From Bacillota bacterium (GTDB lineage Bacteria; Bacillota; UBA4882; UBA8346): 5,918 bases of DNA. Below, in pieces: positions 1-4,880 of the stretch. Position numbers and translations under genes: made by a program. The stretch is taken from the NCBI GenBank assembly GCA_023394955.1, contig JAEWZY010000017.1, positions 1 to 5,918 on the forward strand, read 5' to 3'. The notes under the pieces are model-generated. The model searched no databases. It was not told the DNA's origin and saw only the letters and a list, made by a program, of their open reading frames with translations. The number at the start of each line of letters is the position of its first letter. The stretch's first letter is position 1.

Positions 1-131
1 CCTGTTTTCCGTGTTATTTGATTGGATACCGGACGAAAACGCAAAAACCAACCCAAAACCACTGATCACGGCCTGCCAAGTCAGCATCAGTCGTTTTGTC
101 GAAACCTGCGTTTTCGTCCCTTAAACTTTAC
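1..131 (-). ncRNA. Candidate small structured RNA in the left repeat copy
   Basis: Read on the minus strand, the promoter-like signal at 138-166 would start transcription near 131. The RNA would fold at once into the nested rod at 31-119: a 13-bp outer stem and a 12-position inner stem with one mismatch. The same promoter and stems exist in the right copy at 5621-5749. No uridine-tract terminator is visible immediately after the outer stem, so the 3' end is unknown and could lie outside the window. I do not recognise the family. The alternative is a DNA-level element such as a REP or MITE-like palindrome that is not transcribed. Confidence 0.3.
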
Positions 132-137
132 AGGAAT

Positions 138-166
138 ATTATACCATGCGCGGCCGGGCCGCGCAA
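138..166 (-). promoter_or_regulatory. Leftward sigma-A-like promoter in the left repeat
   Basis: On the minus strand the -35 is TTGCGC (166-161) and the -10 is a perfect TATAAT (143-138), separated by 17 nt. The same hexamers and spacing are kept in the right repeat copy (5784-5756), although the spacer hairpin differs. The -35 matches the consensus at only three of six positions, so activity is uncertain. Confidence 0.4.
148..164. repeat. GC-rich hairpin inside the left repeat
   Basis: Arms GCGCGGC (148-154) and GCCGCGC (158-164) surround a CGG loop. In the right copy the matching hairpin is GCGGC/GCCGC with a GCA loop (5768-5780), so the fold is kept with altered sequence and length. Both are followed by GCAAAGGGTAAAGG. 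Confidence 0.65.
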
Positions 167-207
167 AGGGTAAAGGGAAAATGGTAAAGGGTAAAAGGGG
201 TTAAGCC

Positions 208-221
208 GCGCTACGTAGCGC
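208..221. repeat. Perfect 14-bp palindrome
   Basis: GCGCTACGTAGCGC is a perfect palindrome followed by AAA, echoing the GCCGCGCAAA motif about 45 bp upstream. It lies between the end repeat and the Spo0E-like gene. It could be a regulatory site or part of the repeat cluster; nothing decides between these. The rest of 177-289 shows only the purine-rich GGTAAA-like tract and no gene. Confidence 0.5.
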
Positions 222-289
222 AAAATATCCGTACCTAACTCTCGCTCTTCCCTGAGAAGTAAATTACAATAAGCTATTCAAAAGGACTA

Positions 290-475
290 ATGATTACAAA
301 CAAAACTCAAACCAACAGTAAACTAACCAATCTGGAGATCAAGATCGCCTCTGCCCGGAGACATCTTCAATTTCTCTGGGACACCAAAGGCTACACCGAC
401 TCCGAAGTTCTGAGCGCCAGCATCGAGCTGGATCTACTGATCAATGAATGGGAACGTCTGTTTCGAAAAGAGTAG
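290..475 (+). CDS. Spo0E-family aspartyl-phosphate phosphatase
   Basis: This encodes a 61-residue cytoplasmic protein matching the Spo0E-like family (PF09388). These small two-helix phosphatases remove phosphate from response regulators such as Spo0A and so delay sporulation. The family signature is clear near the C-terminus: SIELDLLINEW (residues 43-53), equivalent to the SxxLDxLIxxY motif. The N-terminal helix has the usual I-x2-A-R-x2-L pattern (about 18-26). The length is typical. The ATG at 290 follows AAAGGA by only three bases, which is short for a ribosome site. The gene is convergent with rhuM, with 20 bp between the stop codons. A decayed paralogue lies at 3866-3928. The target cannot be told from sequence. 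Confidence 0.82.
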   Translation: MITNKTQTNSKLTNLEIKIASARRHLQFLWDTKGYTDSEVLSASIELDLLINEWERLFRKE

Positions 476-495
476 GAGACCTAAATATAACTCAC

Positions 496-1491
496 TCATT
501 CCTTCGCCCTCTTCTCCAGTTGCTTCAATTCCTCCTGAACCCCTAAAAAATGTTTTTCTACTTCACTTGGTAGATCCTTTGTCCGTTCCCGGTAAATCTC
601 ATACTCCCGGCGGGCTTTCTCCAAAGCGGCTTCATGAGAGACCGCGCCGAAATGGATCAAAACTTCCCGGTCATTAATTTTTAGGAAATCATCCAACTTC
701 GCCGCCCAGTCCTTCATATACATCGGTTTACGGTTTATCGCCTGCAACTCGGCAAAGTCCAAATACATAGAGACAATCCGGTTTAGAATATCCAGTTCCT
801 TTTCATCTAGATAATTCTTGGCTATCTTTGCTTCTTCCAATGTCGGCTTGTTACCACTAAAACAAGTCATTCCCATATTGGGTTTACTGCCATCCGCCCG
901 TCCCATAATTACCTCAGCGGCGGTCTGCCCGTGGGCTGCCCAATGCATCTTGTTTTGAACCATTTGAAAGAAGTTTCTGGTTATTTCCGCTCTCGGGTCA
1001 TAATCGATACTGGTCGCATAAATATCCAGAACTTGCCTCCAGAACACTTTCTCCGATGAACGAATGTCCCGGATACGGGCCAATAATTCCTTAAAATAAT
1101 TGCCCCCGCCCGCCTTCTTGAGCAGATCGTCATTCAGGGTAAAACCTTTAATGATATATTCCCGCAAGCGTTCCGTCGCCCAGATGCGAAATTGGGTGCC
1201 TCGATGGGATTTAACGCGGTATCCAACGGAAATAATGACATTAAGATTATATAAAGCCACCGGCTTGTCGGAATTTGGAATTTGCAAAAAACGCAAATTG
1301 CTTTCTTTATCAAGCTCTCCTTCATCGAATACATTTTTAATATGACGCGATATCGCAGAAATATCGCGTTGAAATAAATCTGCCATTTGAGCTTGAGTCA
1401 ACCAAACTGTTTCATCTTCCAGACGAACATCGATTTTGGTTTTTCCATCCTCTGTCTGGTAAAAGAGAAAATCCGGGTTTTCAGAAGCCAT
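496..1491 (-). CDS. rhuM: RhuM family protein (virulence RhuM, PF13310)
   Basis: This encodes a 331-residue protein of the RhuM family, first named in a Salmonella pathogenicity island and often found inside type I restriction-modification operons between hsdM and hsdS; its biochemical role is unknown. Family landmarks are the N-terminal YQTEDGKTKIDVRLEDETVW block, the helix-turn-helix-like LTQAQMADLFQRDISAISRHI segment, and the central IISVGYRVKSHRGTQFRIWA stretch. The C-terminus looks helical and charged, as in a coiled coil. I chose the ATG at 1491 because GGAGG sits 8 bases upstream. A TTG at 1548 would add 19 residues but runs through the hsdM tail in another frame. The ATG overlaps the hsdM remnant by 11 bases, a translational-coupling arrangement. 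No hsdS follows it; Spo0E is convergent instead. Confidence 0.9.
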   Translation of the reverse strand: MASENPDFLFYQTEDGKTKIDVRLEDETVWLTQAQMADLFQRDISAISRHIKNVFDEGELDKESNLRFLQIPNSDKPVALYNLNVIISVGYRVKSHRGTQFRIWATERLREYIIKGFTLNDDLLKKAGGGNYFKELLARIRDIRSSEKVFWRQVLDIYATSIDYDPRAEITRNFFQMVQNKMHWAAHGQTAAEVIMGRADGSKPNMGMTCFSGNKPTLEEAKIAKNYLDEKELDILNRIVSMYLDFAELQAINRKPMYMKDWAAKLDDFLKINDREVLIHFGAVSHEAALEKARREYEIYRERTKDLPSEVEKHFLGVQEELKQLEKRAKE

Positions 1492-1621
1492 AACCGATCC
1501 CTCCAAGCTGCTTCTTAACCTCTTCTTCCAATTCTCTTGATTTTTCAAATAATGTCCCCAACTCTCCAGTCAGGCGTTGCACCTTTTCATCAAAAGGCTC
1601 GCTATCTTCAGATTCGGATTG
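1481..1621 (-). pseudogene. hsdM: 3' remnant of a type I restriction methylase gene (hsdM)
   Basis: Forty-six sense codons and a TGA (1483-1481) read directly on, in frame, from the stop of the upstream helicase/MazG gene. The peptide contains FDEKVQRLTGEL, LFEKSRELEEEVKKQL and GIGYGF, the usual end of HsdM methyltransferases, where a C-terminal helix packs with HsdS. All of the catalytic methylase domain (NPPF-type motif IV, SAM-binding site) is missing, and there is no start codon or ribosome site of its own. The stop overlaps the rhuM ATG, so hsdM and rhuM were once adjacent operon genes. A deletion removing most of hsdM explains the junction at 1621/1622. Confidence 0.78.
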
Positions 1622-2614
1622 TCACTCCTCCACCTTTACCAAATACACCCTCTCCTCAAACCCGCCCCGCTCTTCCCTTTTCTCCGCCATCATCCCCTCA
1701 AATTTCTTCTTCGAAATCCCCTTCAACCTCAGGATCGCTTGCGCCACCTCAACCAGATCCGCCAACTCCTCCACCGCCCCGGATTCCTGATACTCGTGCA
1801 GTTCCTCCTGAAGCTTCCAGTTAAGCTCCAGCAAATATTCCTCATCATCATCCAGCGTCCTGACCTCACACTTCTTCCCCTCAGCCTCGATAATCTCCGG
1901 AATCCGGTCCCGGACCAACTTGTGATATTCTTTTACCCCGGCCTCAGTCTCCGGCTCCTCCGCAACCTGGGAAGCGGCAACCTCCGCCAAAGTAACTGGG
2001 TCCACCCGGTAACGCCCTTGAAAATACTTGAGCCTCTGGTACTCCATGATATCCCGGATCTGAGCGGCTAATGTCAGGTTCAGATACCCGTTCAAACACC
2101 GGTCAATCTGTAATACCTGCCGGATTTTATGATAATGAAAAAAGCGACTCTTCGAAAGCTCTTTCACCGGCTTCTTCCGGGCCAGATGCGAAAATTCATT
2201 AATCCCCCAACTCTGCCAATTACGATGGTTCCTCTCCCTTAGATCTAGCTGATGCTCCTCGCAATCATGATAAAAATCGCTCAAACCCCGGCCGATATCG
2301 GTCAAGTGAACCGAAGCGCGCACCCCGTTCCTGGTGGCGAACGCCAGTACCGTTGGGATCTTATAAGCCTTGTCAAACTTAGCCGTCTCCAGTTCAACCA
2401 AAAACTCTTCCGCCACCGTCCCGCCAAACCGCATCTCCTCCGGAGTCAACTCCCCCGCTTCCGCCAGGAACCCAAGCCACCCCCGGCGCAGATACTTATC
2501 AAACTTCTTCCCCAATTTCAAATACATCTCCGTCCTGGTAGGCCGCGCGCCTAAAGCGGTTTTAATCTCGAAATATTGTTTCTGCATCCTATTCATCAAA
2601 ACCATCCTCTCCAT
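1622..2614 (-). CDS. Truncated helicase C-terminal region fused to a MazG-like NTP pyrophosphatase domain
   Basis: The first ATG gives 330 residues; the open frame runs back to a TTG at 2689. Residues up to about 220 (ATG numbering) resemble the accessory C-terminal part of large DEAD/DEAH helicases of restriction or defence islands: ARPTRTEMYLKLG, WLGFLAEAGELTPEE, AYKIPTVLAFATRNG, LSDFYHDCEEHQLDLRER. No Walker A, DEAD box or motif VI is present, so it cannot be a working helicase. The last 105 residues are a complete COG4997-like all-alpha NTP pyrophosphatase (MazG superfamily): KLVRDRIPEII, then EELHEY and EELADLVEV acidic helices expected to bind magnesium, ending KREERGGFEERVYL. There is no obvious internal start before this domain, so it looks fused. 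No clear ribosome site precedes 2614; the ATG at 2596 has GGAGAGG nine bases upstream. Helicase identity is moderate, MazG identity firmer. Confidence 0.65.
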   Translation of the reverse strand: MERMVLMNRMQKQYFEIKTALGARPTRTEMYLKLGKKFDKYLRRGWLGFLAEAGELTPEEMRFGGTVAEEFLVELETAKFDKAYKIPTVLAFATRNGVRASVHLTDIGRGLSDFYHDCEEHQLDLRERNHRNWQSWGINEFSHLARKKPVKELSKSRFFHYHKIRQVLQIDRCLNGYLNLTLAAQIRDIMEYQRLKYFQGRYRVDPVTLAEVAASQVAEEPETEAGVKEYHKLVRDRIPEIIEAEGKKCEVRTLDDDEEYLLELNWKLQEELHEYQESGAVEELADLVEVAQAILRLKGISKKKFEGMMAEKREERGGFEERVYLVKVEE

Positions 2615-2729
2615 TACAACCCAATTAGTTAAGTGTTTCCATCCAAAACCGTGTTTTCCCTGCAATAACAAACCAAGAACCGCAGCCAAAGAAGTATGTC
2701 AAATAAATAATTCTTATGCCATCGTTTCG

Positions 2730-2765
2730 GGCCGATGGGAGGCCTTTTCCCGTCCTCCCACACCC
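2730..2765. repeat. 36-bp exact repeat, copy 1
   Basis: The 36 bases here are identical to 4414-4449, while the flanks differ. The block contains a hairpin with arms GGGAGG and CCTCCC. It sits at the left edge of hairpin element 1, and its other copy lies between elements 2 and 3, so it may be a module of the same repeat family. Confidence 0.9.
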
Positions 2766-2769
2766 ACCT

Positions 2770-2960
2770 AGGACCAAAGGATGTAACGGCACATCCTTTG
2801 GAATCCGGCCGCCAGGGGTTCCACCCCTTGGAACCTATGGGACAGGATGTCCACAAGACGAGGCCCCATGGATGGATTAGGCCGAGCCCGGGCGCCCTTT
2901 TTGCGTCTCTTTTTGGGCGAGCAAAAAGAGACCCGCCGCCGGAACTGTAGACCAGAATTG
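2770..2960 (+). ncRNA. Hairpin-rich element 1 (candidate CsrA-binding-type RNA, shortest copy)
   Basis: This intergenic block shares its right end with elements at 3960-4380 and 4476-4905. It has two loop-GGA hairpins: GGAC-AGGAT-GTCC (2840-2852) and CCA-TGGA-TGG (2866-2875), the latter inside a GGCC/GGCC clamp (2862-2865 with 2880-2883). It ends with a GC-rich segment, T runs, and a hairpin GTCTCTTTTT/AAAAAGAGAC (2905-2914 with 2923-2932). The shared tail CGCCGCCGGAAC then follows. Open reading frames across it are short and look like chance readings. Transcription and function are inferred from structure only. Confidence 0.4.
2774..2801 (+). repeat. 11-bp-arm perfect hairpin
   Basis: Arms CCAAAGGATGT (2774-2784) and ACATCCTTTGG (2791-2801) enclose the loop AACGGC. 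A second hairpin follows at 2814-2828 (AGGGGT, TCC loop, ACCCCT), with the alternative pairing GGTTCC/GGAACC (2817-2822 with 2830-2835). These open the first copy of the hairpin-rich element. Confidence 0.8.
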
Positions 2961-3013
2961 AAGTGTGAGGAGTAAAATTTGAAGTTCAAAGGTAAAACAA
3001 TTATATCAATTCT
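2954..3013. promoter_or_regulatory. Nested inverted repeats before the lipoprotein gene
   Basis: AGAATTGA (2954-2961) pairs with TCAATTCT (3006-3013). Nested inside is TTTGAA-G-TTCAAA (2978-2990). They might be regulator sites or part of the repeat tail, whose AAAGTNCAAAG-like flank recurs near 3950 and 4455. The remaining bases to 3085 are AT-rich with nothing else recognisable. Confidence 0.35.
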
Positions 3014-3085
3014 CATCCCATAACTAAGCATAGCGGTTTTACGGTATTCGCAATAATAATTATTTAAAAAATGATAGCAGGAAAA

Positions 3086-3113
3086 TTGAAAAAAATTAGT
3101 AATATATTATATT
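3086..3113 (+). promoter_or_regulatory. Probable sigma-A promoter of the lipoprotein gene
   Basis: TTGAAA (3086-3091) and TATATT (3108-3113) with a 16-bp spacer lie 28 bp upstream of the start codon in very AT-rich DNA. Transcription would begin near 3120, leaving a short leader that contains the ribosome site AAGGAGG (3127-3133), 8 bases before the ATG. Confidence 0.55.
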
Positions 3114-3141
3114 TAGAAATATTTAAAAGGAGGCTTACTCA

Positions 3142-3723
3142 ATGAAAAAATTTATTTTACTTGTTGCAATTTTAATGTTGGTCACCGTTTTAATCGGCTG
3201 CGGAGGAGGCGGTGGCGGAAGTAAAGATTCGATAAAAGTCAGTGGCGACGCTACTCTTACTACCGAAATCATAGGTTTGTTAAATGCGATAGCTTCAGCG
3301 TTTGTAAAAGAAAATGCCACTGCTTTGGCCAATTGCGTAGACTTCCCCTTTACGATCCAAAATGACTATTCTTTAAGTACAGATACATATGAATCTTATG
3401 ATGAGTTAATAGATGATTTTAAATTCTCTGAAGATGTTATTGCCATTGATATCCAAAAATATTACATCTCCAACGCTCATTTCCAAGATAACGGTGACGA
3501 AACCGGTATTGTTACATATGATGCTTATATTTATATAAATATTCCTGATTATGGGTCGGGCGCTGAAAATGATGAAATTGATTTGGAATTAAAGAAAGTT
3601 GATGGAAAATGGAAAGTCAAAAGATACCATTTAGTCACTTCAGTAGTGGCATCAGGCTTCAAATCATTAAATAAATCACTCAATCCAAGCATCTTCGGTT
3701 CCGTCGATGCCGTAAATGAATAA
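3142..3723 (+). CDS. Putative lipoprotein with an NTF2-like/SnoaL-type domain
   Basis: This encodes a 193-residue exported lipoprotein. The signal peptide has Lys2-Lys3, a hydrophobic core (residues 4-17) and the lipobox LIGC, so Cys20 should be lipidated and anchor the protein to the outer face of the membrane. Six glycines (21-26) follow as a flexible tether. The rest (about 38-175) has an N-terminal helix with a VKENATALANCVDFPF segment, later strands, and a final DGKWKVKRYH strand. This pattern resembles NTF2-like (DUF4440/SnoaL-type) folds that bind small ligands or partners; that is an inference. AAGGAGG lies at ideal spacing. The gene stands alone with its own promoter and terminator, and its AT-rich composition differs from the minus-strand genes, suggesting separate acquisition. 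No catalytic residues can be named. Confidence 0.8.
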   Translation: MKKFILLVAILMLVTVLIGCGGGGGGSKDSIKVSGDATLTTEIIGLLNAIASAFVKENATALANCVDFPFTIQNDYSLSTDTYESYDELIDDFKFSEDVIAIDIQKYYISNAHFQDNGDETGIVTYDAYIYINIPDYGSGAENDEIDLELKKVDGKWKVKRYHLVTSVVASGFKSLNKSLNPSIFGSVDAVNE

Positions 3724-3762
3724 TATTATCATTGCCTGAAACTTAAAACTATAATAAACCCC

Positions 3763-3799
3763 AATTATACGGCTACCGGTCACCGGTAGCCGTATAATT
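3763..3799 (+). terminator. 18-bp-arm hairpin after the lipoprotein gene
   Basis: AATTATACGGCTACCGGT (3763-3780) and its exact complement (3782-3799) flank a single central base, 39 bp after the stop codon. The U-rich end of the right arm (ATAATTT) and the A-rich flank on the left would suit a bidirectional intrinsic terminator, though the T run is short. A DNA-binding site is the alternative. Confidence 0.65.
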
Positions 3800-3865
3800 T
3801 CATAAAACTGAATGCTGATAATTTAAAATTCATTCCCAATAATAATTTATTGAACATTATTGATC

Positions 3866-3928
3866 TTCGAAGTCCTAAACGCCAACATCGAGTTGGAACT
3901 ACTCCCAACAGATACATGCGTCTACTGA
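3866..3928 (+). pseudogene. Decayed fragment of a second spo0E-like gene
   Basis: The frame reads FEVLNANIELELLPT and then runs to a TGA. It aligns base for base with the core of the intact gene (SEVLSASIELDLLIN, bases 401-443), differing by scattered substitutions up to about 3904. After that the reading diverges, although TCTACTGAATCAA still echoes TCTACTGATCAATGAA of the intact copy. An in-frame stop at 3851 and no start codon show that only the conserved second helix survives. Confidence 0.7.
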
Positions 3929-4078
3929 ATCAAAGTCTTAAAAGTCAATGATAAAGTTTAAAATTAATAATTGTATAACCATGACATAGGTAACAACATT
4001 CTATCCAGCCCGCGCCCCGGCCTCTCCCTGCCTGGGTGATTTCCGCCACTCTATAACCTCTAAAACTAGTTACCACAA

Positions 4079-4327
4079 GGAAGATACCGGGCTACATGGA
4101 TGTAGACCGCGCGGTACGAGAACAGGAAGTTCTACACCGTCGGCATCATAAACCAACCCTGAAGACGGTCACAGGAAGTGACCGTCTATATAAATCGCGA
4201 AGCATTCCTTCGGAGTGTCACGGATGTGTGTCCCAGGATGGGACGAAAAAGCGAGAGGACAAGGATGTCCGGTAGCGGCAGGAGCTATTGCAGGAGGACC
4301 GGAACCACGCGGGTCCGGCGCATTTTT
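4079..4327 (+). ncRNA. GGA-loop hairpin array 2 (candidate CsrA-decoy-type RNA)
   Basis: Six successive stem-loops have different stems but GGA in the loop: CTACA-TGGA-TGTAG (4092-4105), AGAAC-AGGAA-GTTCT (4119-4133), AGACGGTCAC/GTGACCGTCT around AGGAA (4163-4187), GTCCC-AGGAT-GGGAC (4230-4244), GGACA-AGGA-TGTCC (4257-4270), and TAGC/GCTA around GGCAGGA (4273-4287). A weaker CAC-GGAT-GTG lies at 4219-4228. CsrA/RsmA dimers bind A(N)GGA in hairpin loops, and the bases ACAAGGATGT in the fifth match the SELEX core. The array ends in CCGGAACC-ACGC-GGGTCCGG (4299-4318, one mismatch) followed shortly by TTTTT, a possible intrinsic terminator. The promoter is not evident. AGGA loops could instead mimic Shine-Dalgarno sites. 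Confidence 0.5.
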
Positions 4328-4355
4328 GGTTCTTTTTGTGCGCCCAAAAAGAACT
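4328..4355. repeat. Tail hairpin of repeat unit 2
   Basis: GGTTCTTTTTG (4328-4338) pairs with CAAAAAGAACT (4345-4355; the outermost pair is G-T) around the loop TGCGCC. That loop is also complementary to GGCGCA at 4317-4322, so two mutually exclusive hairpins are possible. The same layout occurs in units 1 and 3. Confidence 0.75.
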
Positions 4356-4413
4356 CGCCGCCGAAACCGTGGGCCATCAGAATCACAAAAAATGAAGTTT
4401 AGCAATCATATCT

Positions 4414-4449
4414 GGCCGATGGGAGGCCTTTTCCCGTCCTCCCACACCC
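4414..4449. repeat. 36-bp exact repeat, copy 2
   Basis: Identical to 2730-2765. Here it lies between the tail of unit 2 and the start of unit 3. A long-range pair AGTGCA (4457-4462) with TGCACT (4490-4495) follows it. Confidence 0.9.
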
Positions 4450-4684
4450 GAATCAAAGTGCAAAGAGTAATGGGTAAAATTAATAATTGTGCACTCAAGA
4501 AATAGGTCATAGCTTATCAACACCAATTCTCTATAGCCCCCGTGTTCCCAGCCTACCAGGCCATTTCTAATCCGCCGACGGCTTTGATACCTCCATGCTA
4601 TCCAACCCGCGCCCCGGCCTCCCTGCCGGGGATTCTCCGCCATTCTTCGATCTCTAAATACACCCCAAGCCAAAATCCGTATCC

Positions 4685-4852
4685 CGACTTCAGGAGGAAG
4701 TCGAGCGCAGCTTCTTTACAGGACGTAAAAAAGCGGTCGCCAACGGAAGCATCTACTTAGTTGCCAGTCGAAAGACCATGGATGGTGGCGGCCCACTAAA
4801 AACCGGATGAATGAAGGAGGGTCCGGGAACCTTGGTTCCGTGGCGCATTTTT
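4685..4852 (+). ncRNA. GGA-loop hairpin array 3 (candidate CsrA-decoy-type RNA)
   Basis: Stem-loops with loop GGA are CGACTTC-AGGAG-GAAGTCG (4685-4703), TTTAC-AGGAC-GTAAA (4715-4729) and ACCA-TGGA-TGGT (4775-4786). A larger loop closed by CCGGA/TCCGG (4803-4807 with 4822-4826) contains AAGGAGG. The stems share no sequence with those of array 2, but loop type and position are kept. Competing with the last stem is GGAACC-TT-GGTTCC (4826-4839), followed by GTGGCGCATTTTT, a plausible terminator. No strong promoter could be assigned. Binding to CsrA is inference. Confidence 0.45.
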
Positions 4853-4880
4853 GGTTCTTTTTGTGCGCCCAAAAAGAACC
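4853..4880. repeat. Tail hairpin of repeat unit 3
   Basis: GGTTCTTTTTG (4853-4863) and CAAAAAGAACC (4870-4880) form a perfect 11-bp stem with loop TGCGCC, which can alternatively pair with GGCGCA (4842-4847). In unit 1 the stem reads GTCTC/GAGAC instead of GGTTC/GAACC, with compensatory changes on both arms. Confidence 0.8.

Larger units (their letters stand above)
1..176. repeat. Dispersed structured repeat, left copy (pairs with 5621-5794)
   Basis: This block aligns over its whole length with 5621-5794, starting from base 1, so it may continue upstream of the window. It holds a nested palindrome. The outer arms are GGACGAAAACGCA (31-43) and TGCGTTTTCGTCC (107-119). The inner arms are AAAACCACTGAT (55-66) and ATCAGTCGTTTT (86-97), with a single internal mismatch. 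The apical loop is 67-85. The stems are essentially the same in both copies, while the internal loop at 98-106 and much of the apical loop have diverged, which suggests selection on the fold. To the right lies a GC hairpin (148-164) and a purine-rich GGTAAA-type stretch to about 200. No coding potential is apparent. Confidence 0.85.
3958..4380. repeat. Hairpin-rich repeat unit 2
   Basis: This unit and 4476-4905 are diverged tandem copies. Shared landmarks in order are: AAAATTAATAATTGT (3960-3974 and 4476-4490); a CTATCCA(G/A)CCCGCGCCCCGGCCTC block (4001 and 4599 onward) with hairpin CCCCGGC/GCCTGGG (4015-4036); a CCGCCA(C/T)TCT segment; a GGA-loop hairpin array; and the GGCGCATTTTT...CGCCGCCG tail. 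Unit 3 has about 90 extra bases (roughly 4505-4595) before the CTATCCA block. No protein gene is supported in either unit. Confidence 0.75.

Noticed and set aside
22..204. Open frame of 60 codons across the left repeat
   Set aside because: It lies over the nested palindrome, is not preserved in the right copy, and has no ribosome site.
1492..1548. TTG start extending RhuM by 19 residues
   Set aside because: These bases encode the HsdM tail in another frame, and the ATG at 1491 has GGAGG at good spacing and fits the family's N-terminus.
1935..1940. Separate start codon for the MazG-like domain
   Set aside because: The codon before KEYHKLVRD is GTA, not GTG, and no other start with a ribosome site lies at the domain edge.
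1537..2071. Long proline- and leucine-rich plus-strand frames opposite the helicase/MazG gene
   Set aside because: Low-complexity mirror readings of a well-supported minus-strand gene.
2768..3031. Minus-strand 87-codon frame over hairpin element 1
   Set aside because: Composition follows the palindromes; similar short peptides in the other units come from the shared DNA tail and not from a conserved protein.
4169..4673. Minus- and plus-strand frames of 74-96 codons across the hairpin arrays
   Set aside because: They cross strong inverted repeats, lack ribosome sites, and the repeat copies do not conserve any one frame.
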